10,628 bases of DNA from Burkholderiaceae bacterium (GCA_947459465.1 CANHDS010000011.1:1-10628); one strand, 5' to 3'. Shown: positions 1 to 8,114, counted from the stretch's first letter. The notes: generated from the sequence alone by a model not told the origin. A program made the numbers and translations.

Positions 1-1305
1 AATCGTAAAGCCTACTTCACGACTTCCTTTGAGAGCAGCCTTGAGGGGACTCATGCCTTGATCAACATACCGCACAATATTCTCAAGCACAACAATGGAG
101 TCATCAACCACCAAGCCCACTGCTAGCGTAATGCCTAATAGCGACACATTGTCTAAGCTATAGCCCATGAAGTAGAGCAGGAAGAAGGCACCAATCAGGG
201 AAATAGGCAGACTTAGGGATGGAATGATGGTGGCCGAGAGGTGCTTTAAGAATAGGAATATCACCAGCACTACCAAAGCCACCGTTAATGCCAGGGTGAA
301 GTTGACGTCGGTAATTGCCTCGCGGATTGATTTGGAGCGATCGTTGACTAGTGTGAGTTTGATTGAGGCTGGTAATTGCTTCTCAAACTGCGGGATCATC
401 GCCTTGACCGCATCGACTACCTTGACGGTATTGGCATTCGGTTGACGCTGAATTGCAAGCGCAATCGAACGCTCACCGTTGGTGGTAGATAGGGTGCGAA
501 CGTTCTCATAACTCTCAACTACATCGGCAACATCGCGCAGATAAATTGGCAGACCATTCTTTTGCGCAATCACGAGGTTGGCAAAGTCGGAGGCGGTAAC
601 CAATTGCTTATTGGCATAAATGGTTAACAACTGCCGAGGACCCTCTAAAACACCCACTGGAGTATTGGAGTTCGCTTTATTGATCGCAATGGAGAGATCT
701 TCCATCGTGAGGTTGTGCGTAGCCAAAGAGTCTGGCCTGGCTTGCACGCGGATGGCATAACGTTTAATGCCATACACAATAATTTGGGCCACTCCATCAA
801 TCGTGGAGAGCGTTGGAGAAATCAGGTTCTCCGCATAATCATTGAGCTCAGAGAGATCCATCGATGGTGAGGTCATGCCGATGATGAGGACCGGCGCATC
901 AGCAGGGTTGACCTTGCGATAGGAGGGCGGGACGGTCATCTCGATCGGCAGGCGGCGCTGAGCACGTAATAAGGCAGCTTGTACGTCGACCGCAGCTTTA
1001 TCAATGTCGCGATCGTTGTTAAATTCCAGGGTGATGTTGGTGGTACCCAAGAAATTAGTTGAGCTAATCACCGTAATGCCATCGATGGTAGAAAACTCTT
1101 TCTCGAGGGGCAGGGCAACCGAAGACGCCATATTTTCTGGCGAGGCACCCGGTAAGGAGGCCGATACCGAAATTACTGGGGTATTAAAGCTGGGTAACGC
1201 TGCCACTGGAATGCGCGTGTACGCGATCGCACCAGCAATCACCGTCACTACTGAGAGTAGGACGGTCATGACAGGCCGTCGGATACAAAGCTCAGAGAGC
1301 GTCAT
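1..1305 (-). CDS. RND multidrug efflux pump, MdtB/MdtC-type inner-membrane transporter (partial, C-terminus missing)
   Basis: This is the N-terminal 435 residues of a proton-driven efflux pump of the HAE1 RND family, normally about 1,030 residues; the rest lies beyond the left edge. It begins MTLSELCIRRPVMTVLLSVV, with a first membrane helix at about residues 11-31 (conserved RRPV just before it). The periplasmic porter loop follows, with the family signatures SASLPGASPE (47-56), DVQAAL (107-112) and YRKVNPADAP (129-138). Helices 2-4 lie in about 335-410. The proton-relay pair Asp401-Asp402 sits in GLVVDDSIVVLENI, and GSREVGFTI closes the visible part. The porter and VDD-VLEN segments resemble E. 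coli MdtC as I remember it. The start ATG overlaps the stop of the adaptor gene by four bases (ATGA), so the two are translationally coupled. Exact substrates cannot be read from the sequence. A second RND gene or an outer-membrane factor may follow outside the window. Confidence 0.95.
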   Translation of the reverse strand, partial: MTLSELCIRRPVMTVLLSVVTVIAGAIAYTRIPVAALPSFNTPVISVSASLPGASPENMASSVALPLEKEFSTIDGITVISSTNFLGTTNITLEFNNDRDIDKAAVDVQAALLRAQRRLPIEMTVPPSYRKVNPADAPVLIIGMTSPSMDLSELNDYAENLISPTLSTIDGVAQIIVYGIKRYAIRVQARPDSLATHNLTMEDLSIAINKANSNTPVGVLEGPRQLLTIYANKQLVTASDFANLVIAQKNGLPIYLRDVADVVESYENVRTLSTTNGERSIALAIQRQPNANTVKVVDAVKAMIPQFEKQLPASIKLTLVNDRSKSIREAITDVNFTLALTVALVVLVIFLFLKHLSATIIPSLSLPISLIGAFFLLYFMGYSLDNVSLLGITLAVGLVVDDSIVVLENIVRYVDQGMSPLKAALKGSREVGFTI

Positions 1306-2567
1306 TTTTTATCAGCAGGTTTGGATTCAGATTTTGGAGCTTCAGCAGGCTTTGCGGGCGCCGCTTTATTTTCTCGGATCTTGGCACCTGGGCGCAGATT
1401 CTGTTTGCCTTCGATTACCACGCGCTCACCTGCCTCAACACCTGTGATTGCAGCCCTGCCTTGATACTCATAGCTCACTTTGACGGGTTTGAGGCTGACC
1501 TTATCTTCAGCACCAACGACATAGATAAATCGTCCGCGCGGATTGATTACTACCGCTTGCGACGGAACCAAAATGGCGTCTTTTAGGGTATTGGCTTCGA
1601 GTTTGACCCGAGCAAATTGCCCTGGTAACAATGTTCGTTTGTCATTAGCAATTTGTGCCTTGACCCGCACCGCACCAATCGCTGGGTCAACCTGGTTATC
1701 AATCACCAAGACTTTTCCTTCGTAAACCTGGGTGCGGTTATCGCCCACCATTACTGATACTTTTAGATTTGCAGGATCGGTTTGCATTAGCAATGGAATG
1801 TTGTCCTCGCCCACAATAAATTGCACGTTGATGGGGCTTAACTGAGTGATAGTGACCATTGCGCCTAGGGCAGTCGTTGCCGTGGAGCTTGAGGTCGTAG
1901 TCACGATATTGCCGGGTGCTACCAATGAGCCAGGGAACACATTAATAATTCCTGCGCGCCCATCAATTGGTGCACGAATGTAATCAAAGGAAAGTTGGAC
2001 CTCTGCAGCGCGAGCAGACGCCGCAGCAGACTTAGCATTTGCTTCGGCAGTATCCAAACCTGCTTTGGAGATAAAGTTTTGGGCGACTAACTCTTTAGCG
2101 CGTTGCAACTGACGTTGAGCATCATCGGCAACAGCCTTCGCTTTATCGTAATTCGCTCGGTCATTGCGATCATCTAAGGTAAAGAGCAGTTGCCCTTTTT
2201 TCACCTCTTGACCTTCCTTAATATGAATCTCTTTCACCACATTACTGACCTGCGGCCGGACATCCACAATGTTGGCTGCCACCATCGTACCGGTTGATTC
2301 AATAATGATGGGAATATCTTGTTTCTCGAGGACTAGGGTAACCACCGTTTGTGGCCCACCACGTTTAGTTTCAGGGGGAAAAAAATGGTCGTAAGCTTTA
2401 CTGCCAGCAAAAATCAAGACCACTACTGCAAGCACCCACCACTTGTGCTTGATCAGAAAGCCCAGAAATTGTTTGATATCAATTTGCTGGAGTCGGGTGA
2501 CCAGTCGGCAGCCCCAAGCCATGATGGCTTGTTTGACTCGAGCAACAAAGGATGGAGGTTTGGTCAC
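1302..2567 (-). CDS. RND efflux periplasmic adaptor (membrane fusion protein, MdtA/AcrA-like)
   Basis: This 421-residue adaptor links the inner-membrane RND pump encoded next to it to an outer-membrane channel. In order it has a basic N-terminus of about 42 residues, one hydrophobic anchor (about 43-56, WWVLAVVVLIFAG), a first lipoyl half (about 100-132, with VRPQVSNVVKEIHIKEGQEV), an alpha-helical hairpin (about 134-193), a second lipoyl half (about 194-222, YIRAPIDGRAGIINVFPGSLV), a beta-barrel (about 236-325, ending in LLPGQFARVKLE) and a membrane-proximal domain (about 330-397). The tail 398-421 is rich in Ala, Pro and Lys. There is no lipobox, so it is anchored by the helix and not by a lipid. 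The start is GTG at 2567 with an in-frame TAG just upstream. No clear Shine-Dalgarno sequence is visible, and the internal ATG at 2522 (Met16) is possible. It lies 71 bases after rnhA on the same strand and overlaps the pump gene, so a shared transcript is likely. Confidence 0.93.
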   Translation of the reverse strand: MTKPPSFVARVKQAIMAWGCRLVTRLQQIDIKQFLGFLIKHKWWVLAVVVLIFAGSKAYDHFFPPETKRGGPQTVVTLVLEKQDIPIIIESTGTMVAANIVDVRPQVSNVVKEIHIKEGQEVKKGQLLFTLDDRNDRANYDKAKAVADDAQRQLQRAKELVAQNFISKAGLDTAEANAKSAAASARAAEVQLSFDYIRAPIDGRAGIINVFPGSLVAPGNIVTTTSSSTATTALGAMVTITQLSPINVQFIVGEDNIPLLMQTDPANLKVSVMVGDNRTQVYEGKVLVIDNQVDPAIGAVRVKAQIANDKRTLLPGQFARVKLEANTLKDAILVPSQAVVINPRGRFIYVVGAEDKVSLKPVKVSYEYQGRAAITGVEAGERVVIEGKQNLRPGAKIRENKAAPAKPAEAPKSESKPADKK

Positions 2568-2638
2568 AGCGTTAGTCTAAATTGCTTTGTTATTTAAAGA
2601 GTTAAAGCATTCTCTCATAAGCCCAAGCGGGGTGCAGA

Positions 2639-3088
2639 TCAATTATTGGACAAAAAGGCTTCGACCCCTTGATTGGCCAATTGATCTGCTAGTTCATTTC
2701 CGGGGTGGCCGTTGTGGCCACGGACCCAATGCCACTCAATTTCATGCAGGGGTAGTAGGGCATCGAGCTCTTGCCAAAGATCGACATTTTTGACTGGGGA
2801 TTTATCCGCCGTCTTCCAGCCTCGCGCCTTCCAGCTCGGCAGCCATTCGCTTACCCCCTTTTGGACGTATTGGGAGTCTGTGTAGAGATCAACCACGCTA
2901 GCTTGCTTAAGAGCCTGGAGCGCGTGGATGACCGCACTAATTTCCATTCGATTATTGGTGGTGTTGGGGGCGCCGCCGTGTAAATGTTTCTCATGCTCGC
3001 CAGATCGGAGCACCACGCCCCAGCCGCCGGGACCAGGATTGCCTTTGCAGGCGCCATCGGTATAGATCGTGATGTGGGGTTTCTTCAT
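2639..3088 (-). CDS. rnhA: Ribonuclease HI
   Basis: This cytoplasmic endonuclease cleaves the RNA strand of RNA-DNA hybrids, removing R-loops and primers. The 149-residue protein is close in length to E. coli RNase HI (155). All four metal-binding acids are present: Asp11 in [16 protein letters not shown], Glu49 in TNNRMEI, Asp71 in LYTDSQYV and Asp135 in GNELADQLA. The catalytic-loop His125 is in [12 protein letters not shown]. Each is one position later than the E. coli number. The substrate-handling segment NVDLW is at 101-105. The start ATG is seven bases after the stop of the YafS-like gene on the same strand, indicating co-transcription and probable coupling; the upstream AAAGAG is a modest ribosome-binding site. 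The protein looks complete and functional. Confidence 0.97.
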   Translation of the reverse strand: MKKPHITIYTDGACKGNPGPGGWGVVLRSGEHEKHLHGGAPNTTNNRMEISAVIHALQALKQASVVDLYTDSQYVQKGVSEWLPSWKARGWKTADKSPVKNVDLWQELDALLPLHEIEWHWVRGHNGHPGNELADQLANQGVEAFLSNN

Positions 3089-3095
3089 GCGCTCT

Positions 3096-3941
3096 TTATA
3101 CCTCTTCAGTTACCCGATGGGAAGTTTGCTGAGCGGCGGGGTTCAGTTGAGGAAGTGCTTGCAAGGCTTGTTTGGGAACACGTCCCACCAAACGGGTGCC
3201 CGGATGACGCTTGATGGCGGAGATTAAAAATACCGAACCAAAGATCGGCCACCAGCGATTACCCATTTTTTCAAGAAAGGCCATACGGGTCATATTTTTC
3301 TCTTTACGTAAGGGCAAGCGATAGCATGCAAAGTGTCCACGATCGAGGGAGTAGTCAAGCAACTTCAGCCAATCCTTAACACGCAGCAAACTTAAGAACT
3401 GACCCTCACGAGGTAAATAGTTTTTACCAACTAAGCGACCTGCGTATTGCCGTAAACCCCAAAGACTGGCTGGATTAAAGCCAGAGATCACGACTCGGCC
3501 CTCAGGGATTAAGACGCGATCGACCTCCCGCAGAATTTGGTGCGGATCTTGGGCAAACTCGAGTACGTGTGGCAACACGACTAAATCGATCGATTGATCT
3601 GCAAAGGGTAATTCTTCCGGTATTCCTTCAATGGGCTGATAGGGTAGATCGCCATTCGCTTGCGCAAGTCCATGTGGAAGCAGCATCAATTTCAGCGTAA
3701 TCCGATTCTCTGCCAAGGTGTTGATTTGCGGTAGACCAATTTGCAGGGCGTAATAGCCAAATACGTCGGTGACCGCTTGATTAAAAAGCTCTTGCTCCGA
3801 TTTGAGGATGTATTGTCCGGGAGGGGATTGCAGCCAAGTCTCCCACGAACTCTCGGGTGGAGTATCGGCCTGCACGTTCGGGGGGGTCATTGGTATCATA
3901 GAAGGATTATCTTGTGTCCTAAGGTGTTGCCATGGTTTCAA
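3096..3941 (-). CDS. YafS-like class I methyltransferase-fold protein, function unknown
   Basis: This 281-residue cytoplasmic protein resembles E. coli YafS, an uncharacterised protein of the methyltransferase type 11 fold. The N-terminal part has a W-x-x-W-L segment and [13 protein letters not shown] (61-73). The core [19 protein letters not shown] (111-129) corresponds to motifs II/III of SAM-dependent methyltransferases. [20 protein letters not shown] (132-151) and [13 protein letters not shown] (152-164) follow and are close to YafS as I remember it. A classical motif I (D-x-G-x-G-x-G) is absent: residues 82-106 hold no glycine-rich loop, so SAM binding is uncertain. The longest frame starts at TTG 3941, with AAGG only three bases upstream, and would overlap gloB by ten bases. 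ATG at 3899 (Met15) or 3890 (Met18) would avoid the overlap but neither has a good ribosome-binding site. It is followed by rnhA after seven bases. Identity as a family member is firm, but substrate and activity are unknown. Confidence 0.82.
   Translation of the reverse strand: MKPWQHLRTQDNPSMIPMTPPNVQADTPPESSWETWLQSPPGQYILKSEQELFNQAVTDVFGYYALQIGLPQINTLAENRITLKLMLLPHGLAQANGDLPYQPIEGIPEELPFADQSIDLVVLPHVLEFAQDPHQILREVDRVLIPEGRVVISGFNPASLWGLRQYAGRLVGKNYLPREGQFLSLLRVKDWLKLLDYSLDRGHFACYRLPLRKEKNMTRMAFLEKMGNRWWPIFGSVFLISAIKRHPGTRLVGRVPKQALQALPQLNPAAQQTSHRVTEEV
3891..3899 (+). promoter_or_regulatory. Possible extended -10 promoter element upstream of gloB
   Basis: TGGTATCAT fits an extended -10 element (TG-n-TATCAT) and ends 32 bases before the gloB ATG. 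No good -35 hexamer is visible at the usual spacing. The same nine bases occur 5' of carA at 8115-8123. The element lies inside the 5' end of the divergent YafS-like gene and overlaps one of that gene's possible ATG starts. This is a pattern match only. Confidence 0.3.
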
Positions 3942-4750
3942 ATTCCTTATTGCAAGTGTGGCCCATACCTGCCTTTACTGATAATTACATTTGGTGCATT
4001 CACGATTCCCACGCTGCGATTTTGGTTGACCCAGGTGAAGCAAGACCAGCGATTGATTTTCTAAGTCAACAGAATCTGCGCCTTACCGGGATTCTAATCA
4101 CTCATTACCACGCTGACCATATTGGTGGATTACCAGAGATCCTCGCGTGGGCAACCCAATGCGGCTACTCGGTGCCGGTTTATGGCCCTGCTGGAGAGGA
4201 CATTCCTTTGCGCAGTCACGCACTTTTTGAGGGCGACACTGTCTTGTTTGATGCGCCCACGATTCAATTGCAAGTCTTGGAGGTTCCAGGGCATACCTTG
4301 GGCCATATTGCCTATGTGGCGCGTAGCGAGAATAACGCTGGGCAGACCCCCAAATTATTCTGTGGTGACACGCTCTTTGCTTCGGGGTGTGGGCGTTTAT
4401 TCGAGGGCACACCCACTCAAATGTCAAGCTCACTGGCGAAGTTCTTAGCCTTACCACCCGAGACCCTGGTCTACTGTACGCATGAGTACACCTTATCCAA
4501 TATTCGCTTCGCACTTGCAGTCGAGCCAGATAATCCAGCCTTGATTGAATGGTCGCAAGCGGCCGATGCCTTACGTCAACGTAATCAACCTACGGTACCC
4601 ACCACGATTGCGCATGAGAAACAGGTCAACCCCTTCATGCGCTGCGATCAAGCCCCGGTCGTTGCCGCTGCGCGCGCGCAAATTGGGAAAGATCTCAAAA
4701 GTCCCGCTGAGGTTTTGGCGGTAGTGCGAGCCTGGAAGGATCGTTTCTAA
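3932..4750 (+). CDS. gloB: Hydroxyacylglutathione hydrolase (glyoxalase II)
   Basis: This cytoplasmic enzyme hydrolyses S-D-lactoylglutathione to D-lactate and glutathione, the second step of methylglyoxal detoxification. The 272-residue protein has a metallo-beta-lactamase fold with a complete binuclear metal site: THYHADH (His58, His60, Asp62, His63), His121 in PGHTLGH, Asp146 in CGDTLF and His184 in TCTHEY-like YCTHEYTLSN. The C-terminal glutathione-binding helical domain includes HEKQVNPFMR (228-237). Length matches the family (about 250-270). The start ATG at 3932 has AAGG at 3921-3924 and gives the expected N-terminus with PAFTDNYIW (13-21). It is divergent from the YafS-like gene and one base upstream of mltD, so gloB and mltD form an operon. 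The adjacent metal and glutathione motifs make the assignment very secure. Confidence 0.97.
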   Translation: MVSNSLLQVWPIPAFTDNYIWCIHDSHAAILVDPGEARPAIDFLSQQNLRLTGILITHYHADHIGGLPEILAWATQCGYSVPVYGPAGEDIPLRSHALFEGDTVLFDAPTIQLQVLEVPGHTLGHIAYVARSENNAGQTPKLFCGDTLFASGCGRLFEGTPTQMSSSLAKFLALPPETLVYCTHEYTLSNIRFALAVEPDNPALIEWSQAADALRQRNQPTVPTTIAHEKQVNPFMRCDQAPVVAAARAQIGKDLKSPAEVLAVVRAWKDRF

Positions 4751-4751
4751 G

Positions 4752-6146
4752 ATGATGGTACGCTCACTCGTACTCATCGCCAGTGCAGTGGTTCTGGCCT
4801 TGAGTGGTTGTGCTAGCACATCGCCCGAGTGGTCCTCGAGTTCTGACACACGCCGTGATCCGCGGGCTGCAAATGCACCGCGGGTGGATCTTAGTAAGCA
4901 ATCGGTGAGTAGCATCATGGCACCCTCGAATGATCTTTGGATCCAGATTCGCCAGGGCTTTGCGCTCCCAGAGCTTGATAGTCCTTTAGTTGAACAGCAA
5001 ACCCAATGGCTTGTGAAACGCCCGGATTACGTCAATCGCTCGATGGCACGCTCCTCTCGCTACCTCTTTTATATTGTTGAAGAGGTTAATCGTCGCAATA
5101 TGCCGACCGAGATCGCACTCTTGCCCTTTGTCGAGAGCGCGTTTAATCCTGAGGCAAAGTCCACTGCGAAGGCAATGGGGATCTGGCAGTTCATGCCCAG
5201 AACCGGGCAAGACTTTAAATTAACCCAGAATGTGTTTCGGGATGAGCGCCGCGATGTCTTGCAATCAACGAATGCTGCATTGGATTATCTGCAGCGTCTC
5301 TACAAACAATTTGGGGATTGGCAACTCGCTCTAGCTGCATACAACTGGGGTGAGGGAAATGTTGCCAAAGCGATTAAACGCAATCAAGCCCTGCGTAAGC
5401 CCACAAATTATCAAAGCCTCACCATGCCACGGGAGACCCGTGAGTATGTGCCGAAATTGATGGCTTATAAAAATATTGTGCAAAATCCTGCGGCATACAA
5501 CATTGTGTTGCCCGAACTTGAGAACCATCCGTATTTTGTAGCGATTGATGTGACCCGGGATATTGATGTGGATGTTGCCGCCCAATTAGCCGAAATGTCC
5601 TTGGAGGATTTTCGTAATCTCAATCCTGCATTTAATAAACCTGTGATTTTGGCAGCGACCGATCAGCAAATGCTCTTGCCGTTTGCGCGCGCAGAACTCT
5701 TTCAAATGAATCTGGCTAGCTACACCAAGCCTTTATCGTCATGGACTGCGCTGAAGGTCACGAAAAGCGAGACCCCGGAGCAATTGGCAACCCGATTGGC
5801 TTTAAATCCAGAGACCATTCGGGATGTCAATAACATTCCCCGTGGCATGCGAATTCGGGCGGGATCGACCGTTTTAATCCCGAGACCCCCAGGAAAAGAC
5901 TCGGATATTCCACAGTATCTAGCCGAGCATGGGCAATTAAAGCTTGATAAAGCGGCGCCTCCCAAGCCCAAGACTAGTAAGCCTCCTCAGGCAAGTACTG
6001 CAACAAAATCGACCCCCAAAAGCACTGTAAGTTCCCAAACAGGAAGCACTCAGCAAAAATCCCCATCGACAAACTCTGCAAAATCAGCGAAAAATGGAAC
6101 GAGTTCCGGCTCTGGAGCAAGTGCCAGTGTGAAAGCTGCCCCTTAA
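4752..6146 (+). CDS. mltD: Membrane-bound lytic murein transglycosylase D (lipoprotein, divergent LysM)
   Basis: This is an envelope lipoprotein that cleaves the glycan strands of peptidoglycan, forming 1,6-anhydromuramic acid ends. The 464-residue protein has a signal peptide with lipobox LSGC and lipidated Cys20. The SLT domain spans about 100-240, with catalytic Glu128 in ALLPFVESAFNPEAKS, GIWQFMP (143-149), AAYNWGEGNV (195-204) and TREYVPKLMA (229-238). A segment at about 263-320 and another at 331-379 (ending GSTVLIPRP) look like divergent LysM peptidoglycan-binding repeats. The tail from about 400 is low complexity, rich in Lys, Ser, Thr, Pro and Ala. Two ATG codons stand in tandem (4752 and 4755), with GGAAGGA about ten bases upstream. 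It follows gloB by one base, an arrangement also remembered from E. coli (mltD beside gloB). The repeats are weaker than in E. coli MltD, but the enzyme call is firm. Confidence 0.94.
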   Translation: MMVRSLVLIASAVVLALSGCASTSPEWSSSSDTRRDPRAANAPRVDLSKQSVSSIMAPSNDLWIQIRQGFALPELDSPLVEQQTQWLVKRPDYVNRSMARSSRYLFYIVEEVNRRNMPTEIALLPFVESAFNPEAKSTAKAMGIWQFMPRTGQDFKLTQNVFRDERRDVLQSTNAALDYLQRLYKQFGDWQLALAAYNWGEGNVAKAIKRNQALRKPTNYQSLTMPRETREYVPKLMAYKNIVQNPAAYNIVLPELENHPYFVAIDVTRDIDVDVAAQLAEMSLEDFRNLNPAFNKPVILAATDQQMLLPFARAELFQMNLASYTKPLSSWTALKVTKSETPEQLATRLALNPETIRDVNNIPRGMRIRAGSTVLIPRPPGKDSDIPQYLAEHGQLKLDKAAPPKPKTSKPPQASTATKSTPKSTVSSQTGSTQQKSPSTNSAKSAKNGTSSGSGASASVKAAP

Positions 6147-6186
6147 TTCGAAGCCATTGATTATTTTGTTGTGAAGGGAATGCAGG

Positions 6187-8064
6187 ATGAGTATTGGCTA
6201 CAAATCATTTCATGAACACTCGATTCGTGATCCAAAATCATTTTGGTCGGAGCAGGCCAAATTGGTCGACTGGCATCAGCCATTTTCACAGGTCCTCGAT
6301 TACTCGAAGCCGCCTTTTGCCAAGTGGTTTGTTGGCGGGCAAACCAATCTTTGCCATAACGCGGTTGATCGGCACTTAAAGGACCGTGCCAATCAGATCG
6401 CATTAGTTGCGGTCTCCACCGAAACCAATCAAGAGCACGCCTATACATTTGCAGAGCTGCATGATGAGGTCAATCGCATGGCTGCGATCTTGCAAGCCAA
6501 TGGTGTAAAAAAGGGCGATCGTGTTCTGATTTATATGCCGATGATTGCGCAGGCCTGTTTTGCGATGCTTGCGTGTACCCGCATCGGCGCTATTCATTCA
6601 GTGGTGTTTGGTGGGTTTGCATCGCACAGTCTCGCTTCACGGATCGATGATGCCAAACCAAAAATGATTATTACTGCTGAAGCCGGAATGCGTGGTGGCA
6701 AGGCCGTGCCGTATAAGCCGCTGCTGGACGAGGCAATTACCCTATCAAGCGCTAAACCGGAGAAGGTTTTGATTGTGAACCGCGGCCTCTCTGAATACAC
6801 CACGGTAGCCAACCGTGATTTGGATTATGCGGCTGAGCGCGAGAAGCATCTCAATGCCAAGGTACCCGTCGAGTGGGTCGATGCAACCCATCCATCCTAT
6901 ATTTTGTATACCTCGGGCACCACTGGCAAACCAAAGGGTGTCCAGCGCGATACCGGCGGTTATGCGGTTGCACTCGCCAGTTCGATGCGTCTCATTTTTG
7001 GTGGTAATCCGGGTGAGACCATGTTCACGACTTCAGATATTGGCTGGGTGGTAGGGCATAGCTACATCATTTATGGCCCGTTGATTAATGGCATGGCGAC
7101 CATCATGTATGAGGGAACGCCGTTGCGACCTGATGCAGGCATCTGGTGGAGCTTGGTTGAGAAGTACAAGGTGTCGGTCATGTTCTCTGCTCCTACTGCA
7201 GTGCGAGTGCTCAAGAAACAGGACCCAGCCTTCTTAAGTAAATACAACTTATCAACACTACGGACTTTGTTCTTGGCCGGTGAGCCGCTTGATGAACCAA
7301 CGGCATCGTGGATTCATGATGCACTGAAGAAGCCAGTGGTGGATAACTACTGGCAGACCGAAACCGGATGGCCAATCTTAGCCATTCAACGCGGCGTAGA
7401 AGTGATGCCGCATAAATTTGGCTCACCTGGTGTGCCGGTCTATGGTTACAACATGAAACTCCTCGATGAAGCAACCGGTGCCGAGTTGGGACCCGATCAG
7501 AAGGGTGTGGTTGCGATTGAGGGACCATTGCCACCTGGCTGCATGCAAACCGTGTGGGGGGATGATCAGCGCTTTATTAAGACCTATTGGGAGACCGTGC
7601 CCGGCAAGATGGTCTACTCCACCTTTGATTGGGCCATCAAAGATAAAGATGGTTACTTCTTTATCTTAGGTCGAACCGATGACGTGATTAACGTCGCCGG
7701 ACATCGATTAGGTACCCGCGAGATCGAAGAGAGTATTTCAAGTCATGCCAATGTGGCTGAGGTCGCGGTTGTTGGGGTTGAAGATCAACTGAAGGGGCAG
7801 GTAGCGATCGGCTTTGTCATTGCAAAAGATCCAAGCAAAACAGCCAATTTGGAAGCCGAGGTGATGAAGACCGTCGATTCGCAATTGGGTGCGGTGGCAA
7901 GACCTGCGCGTGTGTATATGGTGAGCGCATTACCTAAGACGCGTTCAGGAAAAATTGTGCGACGCGCATTACAAGCGGTTGCAGAAGGACGCGATCCTGG
8001 TGATATCAGCACGATGGAAGACCAATCAGTACTCGCGCAAATCAAACACGTGGTTGGAAAGTAG
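6187..8064 (+). CDS. prpE: Propionate-CoA ligase (propionyl-CoA synthetase)
   Basis: This cytoplasmic AMP-forming acyl-CoA synthetase activates propionate with ATP and CoA to propionyl-CoA, which can enter the methylcitrate cycle. The 625 residues match E. coli PrpE (628) and not the longer acetyl-CoA synthetases (about 650). The ACS N-terminal segment FHEHSIRDPKSFW is at 8-20, the P-loop YTSGTTGKPKG at 241-251, SDIGWVVGHSYI at 283-294, and the acyl-pocket and adenylate motif DNYWQTETGW at 386-395. The hinge GRTDDVINVAGHRLGTREIE spans 495-514 and PKTRSGK 583-589, with catalytic Lys589, the lysine that is reversibly acetylated in this family. FSAPTAVRVLKKQ (333-345) and LPPGCMQTVWGDD (448-460) are typical of PrpE. 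AAGGGA at 6174-6179, seven bases before the ATG, supports the start. It lies 40 bases after mltD on the same strand with no visible terminator, so read-through is possible. No prpB, prpC or prpD is in the window. Confidence 0.92.
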   Translation: MSIGYKSFHEHSIRDPKSFWSEQAKLVDWHQPFSQVLDYSKPPFAKWFVGGQTNLCHNAVDRHLKDRANQIALVAVSTETNQEHAYTFAELHDEVNRMAAILQANGVKKGDRVLIYMPMIAQACFAMLACTRIGAIHSVVFGGFASHSLASRIDDAKPKMIITAEAGMRGGKAVPYKPLLDEAITLSSAKPEKVLIVNRGLSEYTTVANRDLDYAAEREKHLNAKVPVEWVDATHPSYILYTSGTTGKPKGVQRDTGGYAVALASSMRLIFGGNPGETMFTTSDIGWVVGHSYIIYGPLINGMATIMYEGTPLRPDAGIWWSLVEKYKVSVMFSAPTAVRVLKKQDPAFLSKYNLSTLRTLFLAGEPLDEPTASWIHDALKKPVVDNYWQTETGWPILAIQRGVEVMPHKFGSPGVPVYGYNMKLLDEATGAELGPDQKGVVAIEGPLPPGCMQTVWGDDQRFIKTYWETVPGKMVYSTFDWAIKDKDGYFFILGRTDDVINVAGHRLGTREIEESISSHANVAEVAVVGVEDQLKGQVAIGFVIAKDPSKTANLEAEVMKTVDSQLGAVARPARVYMVSALPKTRSGKIVRRALQAVAEGRDPGDISTMEDQSVLAQIKHVVGK

Positions 8065-8114
8065 CCGGACAAAGTAAACCGTTTTGCGTGAAGGCAGGGG
8101 TAGGGGCAGAGAAC

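Noticed and set aside
1223..1230. HIP1 octamer GCGATCGC suggesting a cyanobacterium
   Set aside because: Only one exact copy was noticed, and gene order and protein character point to a betaproteobacterium.
1004..1447. Open frame of 147 codons on the plus strand
   Set aside because: It lies antisense across the RND pump and adaptor genes, both of which show full family motifs; its translation resembles no family and it spans their overlap.
2568..2638. Possible separate promoter for the efflux genes between rnhA and the adaptor
   Set aside because: The AT-rich TTTAAAT stretch lacks a -35 at suitable spacing, and neither hairpin nor operator repeats are seen, so I do not annotate it.
4098..4514. 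Open frame of 138 codons on the minus strand inside gloB
   Set aside because: It is antisense to the metal-binding core of gloB and its translation is compositionally odd (rich in Arg, His, Cys, Pro) with no recognisable domain.
8065..8114. Search for a prpE transcription terminator
   Set aside because: No hairpin followed by a T-run is visible after the prpE stop; the G-rich run near 8094-8107 does not pair nearby.
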